DNA from: Cupriavidus taiwanensis | GTDB lineage: Bacteria; Pseudomonadota; Gammaproteobacteria; Burkholderiales; Burkholderiaceae | Direction: 5' to 3' | Length of the DNA: 64,000 bases | NCBI RefSeq assembly: GCF_900250075.1 | Contig: NZ_LT977071.1 | Span: forward strand, 372,001 to 436,000 | Shown: positions 35,445 through 44,102 of the stretch, in pieces | Numbering within the stretch: the first letter of the stretch is position 1 | Layout: every line of letters begins with the position of its first letter | The notes under the pieces: model-generated | What the model saw: only the letters and a program-made list of their open reading frames with translations | Databases searched by the model: none | What the model was told of the DNA's origin: nothing | Translations under genes and position numbers: made by a program

Positions 35445-35506
35445 CCACGCAGCCGCCCCTGCCGCTTCGCGGCCCGGGGCTACCGCAACCCCAGGAGACA
35501 AAAAGC

Positions 35507-36496
35507 ATGACCGCAGCCAATCCCATTCGCCGCCAACTGCTCAAGGCCAGCGCCGCGCTGGGCGCGTGCGCGCTGGCGCCCTCACTCGCCCGCGCCCAGG
35601 CGTGGCCGGCCAAGCCCGTCCGGCTGGTGGTGCCGTTCGCGCCGGGCGGCAGCTCCGAGATCGTCGCGCGTTCGACCGCGGCGGAGCTGACCAAGCTGCT
35701 CGGCGTGTCCGTGTTCGTCGAGAACAAGCCGGGCGCCGCCGGCAATATCGCGATGGGCGAAGTCGCGCGTGCCGACGACAACCACACGCTGATCCTTGGC
35801 CATATCGGCACGCTGGCGGTCAATCCCTTTATCTTCCCGAAGCTGCCGTATGACCCGGTCAAGGACTTCCGCGCGATCTCGCTGCTGTCGAAGGTGCCGA
35901 GCCTGTACGTGGTCCATCCCGACGTGCCCGCGAAGAACCTGAAGGAGTTCGTGGCGCTAGCCAAAAGCAAGCCCGGCAAGCTCAACTATGGATCGGCCGG
36001 CAACGGCAGCGCCGGCCACCTGGCCTTCGAATACCTGAAGGCCGCCACCGGCACCTTCATCACCCACGTGCCATACCGCGGCAGCGGCCCGCAGATCACC
36101 GACCTGCTGTCCGGCCGGCTCGACGCCGCCGCGGTGGGTGCGCCCGCGATCCTCCAGTTCATCAAGGCGGGCAAGGTGCGCTGCATCGCCACCGGCACGA
36201 CCCAGCGCATCGCGCAGTTGCCCGACGTGCCCACGGTCGCCGAGCAAGGCTATCCCGGCTTCGAGATGACGCAGTGGTACGGCCTGCTGGCGCCGGCATC
36301 GCTGCCGCAGGCCGCCGCCGACAAGCTGGCCGACGCCACCATGAAAGCCGTGAAGAGCCAGAGTTCGGTCGAACGCCTGAGCGCTGACGCGGCCATCGTG
36401 GTGGGCGGCACGCCGGCGGAATTCTCGCGCTTCATCGCGCAGGAGCAGCAGCGCTGGCGGCCTATCATTGCGCGGGCTGGAATCAAGCCGGACTGA
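35507..36496 (+). CDS. Bug-family periplasmic binding protein
   Basis: A 329-residue receptor with a signal peptide of Tat-like look (IRRQLLKASAALGACALA) cleaved near ARAQA. VRLVVPFAPGGSSEIVAR and VFVENKPGAAGNIAMGEVA mark the family. AGGAG precedes the ATG. It is clearly diverged from the preceding Bug protein, so the pair may bind different ligands for the same pathway. It converges on the MBL hydrolase gene. Confidence 0.93.
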   Translation: MTAANPIRRQLLKASAALGACALAPSLARAQAWPAKPVRLVVPFAPGGSSEIVARSTAAELTKLLGVSVFVENKPGAAGNIAMGEVARADDNHTLILGHIGTLAVNPFIFPKLPYDPVKDFRAISLLSKVPSLYVVHPDVPAKNLKEFVALAKSKPGKLNYGSAGNGSAGHLAFEYLKAATGTFITHVPYRGSGPQITDLLSGRLDAAAVGAPAILQFIKAGKVRCIATGTTQRIAQLPDVPTVAEQGYPGFEMTQWYGLLAPASLPQAAADKLADATMKAVKSQSSVERLSADAAIVVGGTPAEFSRFIAQEQQRWRPIIARAGIKPD

Positions 36497-36520
36497 TATC
36501 TCCCAACGCCGTCCGGCGGC

Positions 36521-37567
36521 TCATGGCTTTTCCTGCCACACCGCGATGCCGCCCGCGGTCCCGGCACGGCCATCCAGGCTGATCTCCATGCGGGTCAGGT
36601 CTTCGCCAACCAGCAATCCACCGGCATAGGTCTTGCGGACCCGCTCGACGATCTGCCCGACGGTGGCATCGCCGTTCAGGCCGATGTGGCTGAACACGGC
36701 CAGTTTCGGCGCCGCGGCCTGGAACACGCGCGCGGCGTCCTCGGGCGAAGACAGGTGGTCGTAGATGGCGCGGTACGCAGGGTTGGCAGCGAGCAGCGCA
36801 TCCGGGATCAGCGTGACGCAATGCACCAGCACGTCCGCGTTCCTGGCCTGCGCCACCACGGCGGGGCTGAAGCGGGTATCGCCCGACAGCACCACCGAAC
36901 GGCCGCGATAGTCGATGCGGTAGCCGTACGACGGGCGGATGTGGTCGCCGTGGTCGTTCTCGAAGGCGGTCACGCGCACGCCGTCCTTCTCGTAGACAAC
37001 GCCGGGCGCGACGTCGTGCGCATCGATGGTGATGCCGGTCAGCGCGCTGCCCTCGTCCTTGTGCCGGATCGCAATGTCCGCGGCAAAGGCCTGGCGCAGG
37101 CCGTCCGCCAGCGCGCGCGTGCCCGCCGGGCCGTACAGCGCCATGGGCCGGTCGCGGCGGCCGTAGGGCGGGCGCAGCCAGCCGGTCAGCCACAGGTCGG
37201 GCAGGCCCACCAGGTGGTCGGAATGGAAATGCGTGAGGAAATGCGCATCGACGCTGCCCAGCGGAATCCGCAGCTGCCACAGGCGCACCGATACGTTGCG
37301 GCCGAAATCGAAGACCAGTTTCTGGCCACCGGCCTCCACCAGCGTGCTGTAGCCGGCGCGGGCCGGCGACGGCACCGGTGTGCCCGTGCCCAGCAGCGTC
37401 ACACGGAAGTGGTCGGCGCCCTCGGCGCCGCCAGCGCGGGGGGCGGCCGTCGCAGCGGCTGCGGCACCGGTAGCCACCGGTGCCGTGGCGGGCGCGGCGG
37501 CGGCGAGCGCCGCGGCGCAGGTCATGACGATGCCGGTCAGCACCGACAGCAAGCGGGATGGTTTCAT
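36521..37567 (-). CDS. Exported MBL-fold metallo-hydrolase
   Basis: A 348-residue metallo-beta-lactamase fold protein. After a signal peptide and an Ala-rich linker (about 1-50) come VTLLGTGTPVPSPARAGYST, the zinc motif HFLTHFHSDHLVG near 113, VVLSGDTRF and a late His (FSHIGLNGD). The order resembles the RNase Z/arylsulfatase group of the superfamily, but export argues for a periplasmic hydrolase, not tRNA processing. It follows the porin gene by 32 bp and may share its transcript. Confidence 0.85.
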   Translation of the reverse strand: MKPSRLLSVLTGIVMTCAAALAAAAPATAPVATGAAAAATAAPRAGGAEGADHFRVTLLGTGTPVPSPARAGYSTLVEAGGQKLVFDFGRNVSVRLWQLRIPLGSVDAHFLTHFHSDHLVGLPDLWLTGWLRPPYGRRDRPMALYGPAGTRALADGLRQAFAADIAIRHKDEGSALTGITIDAHDVAPGVVYEKDGVRVTAFENDHGDHIRPSYGYRIDYRGRSVVLSGDTRFSPAVVAQARNADVLVHCVTLIPDALLAANPAYRAIYDHLSSPEDAARVFQAAAPKLAVFSHIGLNGDATVGQIVERVRKTYAGGLLVGEDLTRMEISLDGRAGTAGGIAVWQEKP

Positions 37568-37599
37568 CGTTCTACCTCTTGAAGGAATGCCGCAACGGC

Positions 37600-38688
37600 T
37601 CAGAAGATCTGCTTGATGCCAAGCATGACGCCGGCCTGGTTGCCGCCGGGGACGGGATTGCCGCCGGGGCTGCCGCCGCTGACCGACAGCGCCGACTGGC
37701 CGCGATTGTCGATATAGCCTGCGGTGGCATAGACGGAGGTGCGTTTCGAGAACGCATAGGTGCCGCGGATCGCGCCAAGCCAGGCTCCGTTCGCGCTGTG
37801 GCGGTAGCTCAGGTAATAGATTTCGCCGGCGAGGTTGAACGCGGGCGTGATGTCATGCGAGACGCCCGCGAACCACAGATCGCTGCGCGGCGTGGCGCTG
37901 GCCTGGTTGTTGCGCGACAGCAGCCCCAGGCCCAGCTTGGTCCGCTGCAGCAGCAGGTAGCCGCCCAGCGAGAAGCGATCGTCTTTCAGGCTGCTGCGGG
38001 TCAGGCCGCCAAAGGCGCCGGGGCCGCCGCGCAGCGAATCGTAGGCGGCGCTCACGCCCCACCAGTCGGTCTCGTACATCAGCATGGCCGACCATTCGCG
38101 GCAGGCCCGTGTATCCGCGGGGTTCTCGCCCGCGCAGTTGGTGCCGGCCGGTCCGGGGCCGGCATTCACGACATCGCGACCCAGGCTGTACGTCGCGCCG
38201 ACCGTGACGCCGCCGAACTTGCCCTTGTACGACACCGCGTTGTCGGCGCGCGTGTTGGGGATATAGCTGTCGATCGAGCCCACGCCATAGACATTGGAGG
38301 TCAGGATGTCGGTATCGAGCCTGGCCCAGAACAGCATGGTGTACTGGCGCCCAAACCCGAGCTGTCCCCACGGGCCGCTCAGCCCGACGAAGGCCTGCCG
38401 CCCGAACAGGCGCGCGCCCTGGTTCGACACCCCGGAGTCGGGCGCAAACCCCGATTCGAGCACGAACACGCTCTTCAGCCCGTTGCCAAGGTCCTCGGTG
38501 CCGCGCAGTCCCCAACGCGACGGCACGGTCGCCGCCAACGACGGCTGGCGCACCAGGGTACTGCCCGCCGCGCCAACGTGGTTCAGCATTTCCACGCCCG
38601 TATCGATGACGCCGTAGAGGGTCACTGACTGCGCCGCCGCCGCCATTGGCATGGCGGCGATCAGTGCGGCCGCGATGCGTATTTTCAT
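37600..38688 (-). CDS. Gram-negative trimeric porin (Omp32/OmpC-like)
   Basis: A 362-residue outer membrane porin. The signal peptide ends AAAAQ near 20, then SVTLYGVIDTGVEMLNHVG, the hallmark start of betaproteobacterial porins; RWGLRGTEDLGNGLKSVFVL and the C-terminal Phe (GIKQIF) for Bam recognition are present. It probably admits small anions, perhaps the substrate of the neighbouring hydrolase. Confidence 0.95.
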   Translation of the reverse strand: MKIRIAAALIAAMPMAAAAQSVTLYGVIDTGVEMLNHVGAAGSTLVRQPSLAATVPSRWGLRGTEDLGNGLKSVFVLESGFAPDSGVSNQGARLFGRQAFVGLSGPWGQLGFGRQYTMLFWARLDTDILTSNVYGVGSIDSYIPNTRADNAVSYKGKFGGVTVGATYSLGRDVVNAGPGPAGTNCAGENPADTRACREWSAMLMYETDWWGVSAAYDSLRGGPGAFGGLTRSSLKDDRFSLGGYLLLQRTKLGLGLLSRNNQASATPRSDLWFAGVSHDITPAFNLAGEIYYLSYRHSANGAWLGAIRGTYAFSKRTSVYATAGYIDNRGQSALSVSGGSPGGNPVPGGNQAGVMLGIKQIF

Positions 38689-38738
38689 GTTGCCTCCTCC
38701 TGGCCGGGCCGAGTTGCCGCGGATTTGCCGACCTGTGC

Positions 38739-38756
38739 ATGTTCATATTTGAACAT
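38739..38756. promoter_or_regulatory. Palindrome ATGTTCA-TATT-TGAACAT upstream of the porin gene
   Basis: A perfect 7-4-7 repeat about 50 bp upstream of the porin start, in an AT-rich stretch. GTTC...GAAC sites are bound by some IclR-type regulators; none is coded in the window. The rest of 38757-39002 holds only the leader of the DUF3597 gene, with no further gene seen. Confidence 0.5.
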
Positions 38757-39002
38757 CTGTTTCTTTATTGAACCAACAGGCGCGAATCATATCGCTGTCT
38801 GCAGCGCAGGCGGAGTGGGGAAACTACCAACCGGGGCAAACGCGGTATGTGGCTGAAGGCGGATACGGTGGCGCGCACGCCGGTCCCGCTACACGCACCA
38901 TTTACAAACCGTGCCCCTTGCACGGGTTACGGCAACGCGCCGCGACGGTGGCCCGGAACCTGCAAGGGCTTGCTGCCCCGATCCACCCTTCAGGAGCCCG
39001 CC

Positions 39003-39479
39003 ATGAGCATCTTCAAGGACATCCTCAACAAGCTGCTGGGCAAGGACAAGCCCGCGGCCACCACCACGGCGACCACCGCCAGCACTCCACCCGCGGCCGG
39101 AACGCCGACTTCAGCAGGCGCGCCGGCCGGCACTGCGCCAGCCGCCGGCACTGGCGCAGCGCCCGCGGGCAACGTCCAGGGCACCACCGGTGCGCCGGCC
39201 GGGGCCCAGGCCACGCCGCTGTCGGGCGTCGATGTCGAGGCCATCATGGACCGGATGGCGCAGCAGAGCGGGCAGACGCTGAACTGGCGCACCTCCATCG
39301 TCGATACGATGAAGGCGCTCGGGATCGACAGCAGCCTGGAACACCGCAAGGAACTGGCGCGCGAGCTGCACTACACCGGCGACATGAACGATTCCGCGGC
39401 GATGAACGTGTGGCTGCACAAGCGCCTGATGCAGGAGCTGGCCGCCAACGGCGGCAAGCTGCCGAAGGAACTGTCCTGA
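39003..39479 (+). CDS. DUF3597 family protein
   Basis: A 158-residue protein: MSIFKDILNKLLGK at the start, an Ala/Thr/Gly/Pro-rich linker (about 18-75), then the DUF3597 domain (VDVEAIMDRMAQQSGQTLNW, SIVDTMKALGIDSSLEHRKE, MNDSAAMNVWLHKRLMQEL). The domain is a small helical bundle of unknown function, related in look to LysM-associated domains. No signal peptide. CAGGAG precedes the ATG. Confidence 0.88.
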   Translation: MSIFKDILNKLLGKDKPAATTTATTASTPPAAGTPTSAGAPAGTAPAAGTGAAPAGNVQGTTGAPAGAQATPLSGVDVEAIMDRMAQQSGQTLNWRTSIVDTMKALGIDSSLEHRKELARELHYTGDMNDSAAMNVWLHKRLMQELAANGGKLPKELS

Positions 39480-39522
39480 GCGATGACGTGAAAGGCGGCG
39501 CCGGGCTGGCACCGCGGCAGGC

Positions 39523-40032
39523 TCAGCCCGCGATGCCGGCCCAGCGCAGGTGCCGCGCCCAGTCGGCTTCGCTGATCACGCCGGACACGCCCTGCCGCTG
39601 GCCATCGGCGCGATAGAAGTAGGTGCGCGGCATTTCGCCCATCCAGTCCGGATCGACCGCATAGCGCAGCCGCTCCTGCGGCTCGTGCCCGAAGACCCAC
39701 GCATTGCGCGTGAGCCTGACGCGTTCGAGCATCTTTTGCACCTGCTGCGAGGCGTCGGCACTGTCCGTTGCCAGCGTGACGACGCGCAAGTCCGGATGCC
39801 GCGCCCGCAGCTTGCCGAGCGCCTCGAAGTTGCGCTTGCAATAGACGCAATCCAGCGACCACACCACCAGCACGAAGGGCTTGCCCTGCTGGCTGGCAGC
39901 GATGCGCGCGGCGCTGGCGGATTCGAACACGGCGACGCGATCGGCGGCATTGGCAGTGCCGAGCATCAGCGCGCACGCGGTAACCGCGGCAGCAGCGGCG
40001 GCAGCGATCAGTTGGCGGCGCGATCGCATCAT
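39523..40032 (-). CDS. Exported thioredoxin-like protein (TlpA/redoxin type)
   Basis: A 169-residue periplasmic thioredoxin-fold protein: an N-terminal RSRRQLIAAAAAAAVTACAL signal, the redox site Cys-Val-Tyr-Cys in WSLDCVYCKRNFEAL near 60, and the cis-Pro region MGEMPRTYFY near 135. It probably reduces or oxidises thiols of a periplasmic partner. The start overlaps the stop of the BNR gene (ATGATG across TGA), so it is translationally coupled with it. Two ATGs (40032, 40029) are possible. Confidence 0.87.
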   Translation of the reverse strand: MMRSRRQLIAAAAAAAVTACALMLGTANAADRVAVFESASAARIAASQQGKPFVLVVWSLDCVYCKRNFEALGKLRARHPDLRVVTLATDSADASQQVQKMLERVRLTRNAWVFGHEPQERLRYAVDPDWMGEMPRTYFYRADGQRQGVSGVISEADWARHLRWAGIAG

Positions 40033-41255
40033 GCGCCCTCCTGCCCGAGCGCGAAGACCTGGAAGCCCTCGGCCTCGGTGCGCCATAGCACGTAGGCGCG
40101 GCCGGCGTGCTGCAGCAGGTGCGGCTGGTCGGAATCGCGCTCGGTGCCGGCCAGCTTGCGTGTCTGCCAGGTCTTGCCGCCATCGTGCGACAGCATGGCG
40201 GACAGCCGCGTCTGCTGGCCGTCGAACGATTTCCACACCACCGCGATGTCGTGGTCGTTCAGCGCGACGATATCGGCATGCTGTGCGCGCGGGTCATCGA
40301 GCGCGCGTTGCGCCTGCAGCTTGCCGTCGCGCCAGCGCCCCACCGACACCGTCGGCTTGCCGTCGCGCATGCTGAACCAGACCATGTGCACCGTGCCGTC
40401 AGGTGCCACCGAAGCGCCGGGGCCGTGGTGCGGGCACGCATCGATGCGCCAGTCATCGAAGGTGGCGCGCTGCATCGGCGTGGCCTTGCCGTCGGCGCCC
40501 AGCAGCGCCAGCGCGTGGTCGCGCGCATTGGGCGGGAACACGTGGCGCCACAGCGCCAGCATCCTGCCGTCGGGCGTGGGCGTCAGCGCGATGCGGCAGC
40601 ATTCGCACGACTGGTCGGCGATCTTGTAGTCGCCCTGGAAGGTCTTGCCGTGGTCGGCCGAGACAGCGTAGTAAATCGCGGCGCCGGCATACGGCTGCTT
40701 GCGCGCCTCGGCGGCGGCCACGTCGCGCTTGTCGATCCAGCTGACGAAGACGCGCCCGGCCGGGTCCACCGCAAGGGCGTCGAAGCGATGCGCGATCTGG
40801 TCGCGGTTGGCATGCACCGTCAGCGGCTCGGCAAAGGTCTTGCCGCCGTCGGTGGAGCGCGCAAAGCGGATAAAGCCGGTCCACGGCCTGGGCAGCGGCT
40901 GGGTCCAGGTGATGTAGACCTGGCCGTCGGGCCCCGTGGCCACCTTGGGGCGGCTTTCATGATCGGCGGCGACCGGCTCCGGCGTGGCGTTGACATGCCG
41001 CGTCGCGCTGAAGCTGCGACCGTAGTCCGTCGACGACCGCACCGCGACATGCTGGCCATCCTTGTAGGCAATCCACAGCCTGCCGTCGCGGTCGAAGGCC
41101 GCGCCGGTGCCGAGTTCGCTCATTTTCGCCCTGGCCTGGCCGCCGTGGCCGGCGTGGCCGCCATGCGCCTGCGCGGCCGCGGTGGCCGACGCCAGCGTGG
41201 CGCAGGCCACCAGTCCCGCGGCGATCAGGCGGAAAGCGCGGCGGGCGCCTGGCAT
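40029..41255 (-). CDS. Exported BNR/Asp-box beta-propeller protein
   Basis: A 408-residue sialidase-fold protein without evident sialidase active-site Arg triad. Asp boxes: SSTDYGRSFS, RSTDGGKTF, SADHGKTF, SHDGGKTW. After the signal peptide a His-rich run (His31, 34, 37) and later Cys217, 219, 220 (CECC) suggest metal binding. It lies between a TonB receptor and a thioredoxin-like gene in one operon, so a role as a periplasmic metal- or ligand-handling partner is inferred. The start at 41255 lacks a good Shine-Dalgarno site; GTG 41276 is an alternative. Confidence 0.8.
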   Translation of the reverse strand: MPGARRAFRLIAAGLVACATLASATAAAQAHGGHAGHGGQARAKMSELGTGAAFDRDGRLWIAYKDGQHVAVRSSTDYGRSFSATRHVNATPEPVAADHESRPKVATGPDGQVYITWTQPLPRPWTGFIRFARSTDGGKTFAEPLTVHANRDQIAHRFDALAVDPAGRVFVSWIDKRDVAAAEARKQPYAGAAIYYAVSADHGKTFQGDYKIADQSCECCRIALTPTPDGRMLALWRHVFPPNARDHALALLGADGKATPMQRATFDDWRIDACPHHGPGASVAPDGTVHMVWFSMRDGKPTVSVGRWRDGKLQAQRALDDPRAQHADIVALNDHDIAVVWKSFDGQQTRLSAMLSHDGGKTWQTRKLAGTERDSDQPHLLQHAGRAYVLWRTEAEGFQVFALGQEGA

Positions 41256-41280
41256 GGTGGAGGTCAGCGTGTTCACGTGC

Positions 41281-43617
41281 TCAGAAGGAAAGTTTCGCCT
41301 CGGCGTAGAACGTCCGGCCCGGGTACGGGTGGTAGACGTAATAGCGCTGGTCGGTGAGGTTGTCGATGCCAAGCCCGAGCCGCACATTGCGCGCGGGCTT
41401 GTACGTCACCTTGACGTCGAAGGTCAGGAAGCTGCTGGTGCCGCCGAAGGTGTCGGGGTTGCGGTCCGAATTGTCGAGCGTATTGTACTGCCGGCCCGAA
41501 TAGGTCATCGCCAGCGTGCCGGCCCACGCAGGCGTAAAGCGATAGGTGCCCACCAGGTTGGCGCGCCACTTCGGGATGCGATAGAAATACTTGCCCACCG
41601 AGGCCGGGTTGTTGGCGTTCTCCAGCGTCTTCGAATGGTTGTAGGCGCCGCTGGCCGAGAGGTCGAAGCCGCTCACCAGCACGTCGCGCCCGTCGTAGGC
41701 CAGCTCGATGCCGCGCGTGCGCACCCGGTCGACGTTCTGGAAGCTGGTGACGGAGGGGAACACCGTGGTGTTGGTCTGGCTGACCAGCGCATCGCGGATA
41801 TCGTCCTCGTACAGCGAGACCCGGAAATTCGACGCCTCCACCGTGCGCTCGAAGGTCAGGTCCTTCGAGAACGATCGTTCCGGCCGCAGGTTGGGATCGT
41901 TGTTGATCAGCGCGGTGCCGGTGATGCGGCCCTGGAACAGCTCGCTGACGGTCGGGTAGCGATAGGCCTGGCCCAGCGACAGCCGGCCCCGCCAGTCCTG
42001 CCCGAACGCCTTCTCCAGCGCCAGCTTGGGCGACCAGTTGGATTCGCTGCGCACCGGATAGCCGATATCCACGCCAGCCTGGCTGCGGCTGCCGTCATAG
42101 GCGCGCCAGTGCTCGTAGCGCACGCCGGGAATCAGCTTCCAGTCCTCGGCAAAGTACCAGGCGTCCTGCGCGTAGAGCGCCTGGGTCTCGGTCTTGCCGG
42201 TAAAGGCATTGTTGAACGCGGTGATGGTGGCCGCGCGCCAGTCCGAGGTGTTGTAGGTGGTGTTGCTCAGCCGGTAGTTGTCATAGTGGTAGCCGAACGT
42301 GACCCAGTGCCCGCCCTGCAGGCGCTCGGGACGGTAGTCGGCCTTCAGGTCGAGCGTGCGCCAGCCGGTGCCGTCGCCATAAGTCACCGTGCCCGGTCCG
42401 TTGCCGACGGCGTTGGCGCTGCGGCTCACGTCCTTGCTGACGTCGAACAGCGACGCCACCCCGGAAAAATTCCACCCCGTCTGGTTGCGCGTGCGCAGCG
42501 ACAGCCCGTAGAGCCAGCGCGCGTCCTCGCCATTGCCGGGCGCAAAGGCATTGGCCGGAATCACGTACTGGGAGCCGCCGATGTTCACCGGGCCGCTGGA
42601 CACCACGTTGCCGCTGGCGTCGCGCAAGTAGCTGCCGGTGGCGTTGGAGCGGTCCTGCTGCCAGTAGGCAGCGGTGAACTGCGCCTGCAGCGTGCTGGTG
42701 ATGTCGTAGCCGAGCTTGAGCTTGAGCTGGTCCTGCACCGTGTGCGTAACGCCCTCGCTGTTCACGCCCATCACCACGCGGTCGCGCCCGCTCTGGTCCT
42801 GGTCGAAATAGGCCCCGGAAACCGGCGTGTCCGCCGCGCCCGCGGGCCGCGTCGAGCGCGACGCGGTGTAGAAGCTCAGCGGCTGGCTCTTGCTGTCCTG
42901 CCGGTCCACGCTGACCAGCCACGAGAACGCGCCGACGCGGTCGCCCACATAGGCGTTGGCATGCACGCCGTTGAAGTTGTCGTGGGTGCCGTACAGGCCG
43001 AAGCGCTGCGTGAACAGCTGCACGCTGGCATCGCCCTCGAACTTCTCCGGCGTGCGCGTGGTGATCAGCACCGTCGCGCCCAGCGAATTGCCGGGATACA
43101 GCGCCGAATACGGGCCATACAGCACGTCCATGCGCTCGATCTCGGCGGCATTGACCAGCGACCAGCGCGGCGGGAAGCTGAAGTCCGAGCCGAGCAGGTT
43201 GGACAGCAGCAGCCCGTCCGCATAGACCAGCCCGCGTGCCGACTGGCGCGAACTGGTGCTGCGCACCGAGATGATCGAATTCATATCGCCGATAAAGCGC
43301 TTGCGCACGGCGAGGTTGGGCGCGTACTTGAGCGCGTCCTCGGTATTGACCACGTTGAAGTCGGCCATGCGGGTGCTGCTGATGCCATACGCCGGCGCTG
43401 GCGTGTTGGGCGGGATCGCCGGCGTCTCGCCGCGTTCCGGGCGGGCCGATACCACCACCTCCTGCAGCGGCGCGGGCGCCTCCACGCCTGCCTCCACGCC
43501 TTGGGCGGCGGCCACGGCGGGGCCCATCAGCACTGCCGAAACGGCCAGTGCAATGCGGTGTTTCTTCACTGAATGCCTTGTTGTCGTCGTTGTCGGCTCG
43601 CCGCGCCTGCGCAGCAT
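41281..43617 (-). CDS. TonB-dependent outer membrane receptor
   Basis: A 778-residue TonB receptor. Signal peptide ends VAAAQG near 39; the TonB-box-like LQEVVVSA is near 52; the plug carries NVVNTEDALKYAPNLAVRKR and VLYGPYSALYPGNSLGATVL; the barrel ends in AKLSF with terminal Phe. GGAGGAG precedes the ATG at 43617. The ligand cannot be told; operon partners with His/Cys clusters point to a metal complex rather than a sugar. Three 17-bp repeats lie in its leader. Confidence 0.93.
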   Translation of the reverse strand: MLRRRGEPTTTTTRHSVKKHRIALAVSAVLMGPAVAAAQGVEAGVEAPAPLQEVVVSARPERGETPAIPPNTPAPAYGISSTRMADFNVVNTEDALKYAPNLAVRKRFIGDMNSIISVRSTSSRQSARGLVYADGLLLSNLLGSDFSFPPRWSLVNAAEIERMDVLYGPYSALYPGNSLGATVLITTRTPEKFEGDASVQLFTQRFGLYGTHDNFNGVHANAYVGDRVGAFSWLVSVDRQDSKSQPLSFYTASRSTRPAGAADTPVSGAYFDQDQSGRDRVVMGVNSEGVTHTVQDQLKLKLGYDITSTLQAQFTAAYWQQDRSNATGSYLRDASGNVVSSGPVNIGGSQYVIPANAFAPGNGEDARWLYGLSLRTRNQTGWNFSGVASLFDVSKDVSRSANAVGNGPGTVTYGDGTGWRTLDLKADYRPERLQGGHWVTFGYHYDNYRLSNTTYNTSDWRAATITAFNNAFTGKTETQALYAQDAWYFAEDWKLIPGVRYEHWRAYDGSRSQAGVDIGYPVRSESNWSPKLALEKAFGQDWRGRLSLGQAYRYPTVSELFQGRITGTALINNDPNLRPERSFSKDLTFERTVEASNFRVSLYEDDIRDALVSQTNTTVFPSVTSFQNVDRVRTRGIELAYDGRDVLVSGFDLSASGAYNHSKTLENANNPASVGKYFYRIPKWRANLVGTYRFTPAWAGTLAMTYSGRQYNTLDNSDRNPDTFGGTSSFLTFDVKVTYKPARNVRLGLGIDNLTDQRYYVYHPYPGRTFYAEAKLSF

Positions 43618-43637
43618 CAGGCGCTCCTCCCGGACGG

Positions 43638-43688
43638 CCCCGATAGCAAGCGTTCCCCGATAGCGAGCGGTCCCCGATAGCGAGCGCT
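43638..43688. repeat. Three tandem 17-bp repeats before the TonB receptor gene
   Basis: Units CCCGATAGCAAGCGTTC, CCCGATAGCGAGCGGTC and CCCGATAGCGAGCGCTG follow each other directly, 21 bases before the receptor start. They may alter leader length or expression; no known motif is recognised. Confidence 0.75.
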
Positions 43689-43830
43689 GATATTTTATGG
43701 GGCCGGAAGCCATCGGCCGATGCGACATAGCGACGCGGCCAGCGCAGCCATATCCGCATGCATCCGTGTTAACCCGCATATCCAATACGGGGCCTTGTCA
43801 CTACATTGCCCCGACTGGCGTCAAGCCAGC

Positions 43831-44040
43831 GTGATGCAGGGAGAGACTGTCGCGGCGCCCGCCGCGCACGGCGCCGAAGGAGCAACCGCCCCGGAAACTC
43901 TCAGGCAAAAGGACCGGCATCACCCGTCAGTGCACTCTGAAGAATGCCGGACGCCATCGTCCGCCCGGCATACCGAAGGAGCAAGCGCGCCCGCCCCAGT
44001 GGCAAGGCGTCGTGAATCTCTCAGGTCCAGAACAGAGGGG
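43831..44040 (+). ncRNA. Tandem glycine riboswitch (two aptamers)
   Basis: Two glycine aptamers in a row. Aptamer 1 (43831-43923) closes with GTGATGC/GCATCAC and holds GGGAGAGAC, GCCGAAGGAGCAA and AAACTCTCAGGCAAAAGGAC. Aptamer 2 (43935-44037) closes with CTCTG/CAGAG and holds ACCGAAGGAGCAAG and AATCTCTCAGGTCCAGAACAG. A small hairpin (CTGGC/GCCAG, 43814-43828) precedes them. It ends 62 bases before the start of a D-amino acid dehydrogenase gene, which it should switch on with glycine; no terminator follows, so control of translation is more likely. Confidence 0.95.
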
Positions 44041-44102
44041 GCGTCCTACACGCATGTCGCGTGCGGACTCCCACCCTTCGACGTTCCTGGATCCTGCAGA
44101 CC

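Noticed and set aside
38768..39616. Open frame overlapping the DUF3597 gene in another frame
   Set aside because: Its composition is Arg/His-rich and unlike any family, whereas the DUF3597 frame has a ribosome site and domain.
40029..41255. True sialidase
   Set aside because: Asp boxes are present, but the catalytic Arg triad and Tyr/Glu pair cannot be identified, and the context is not glycan use.
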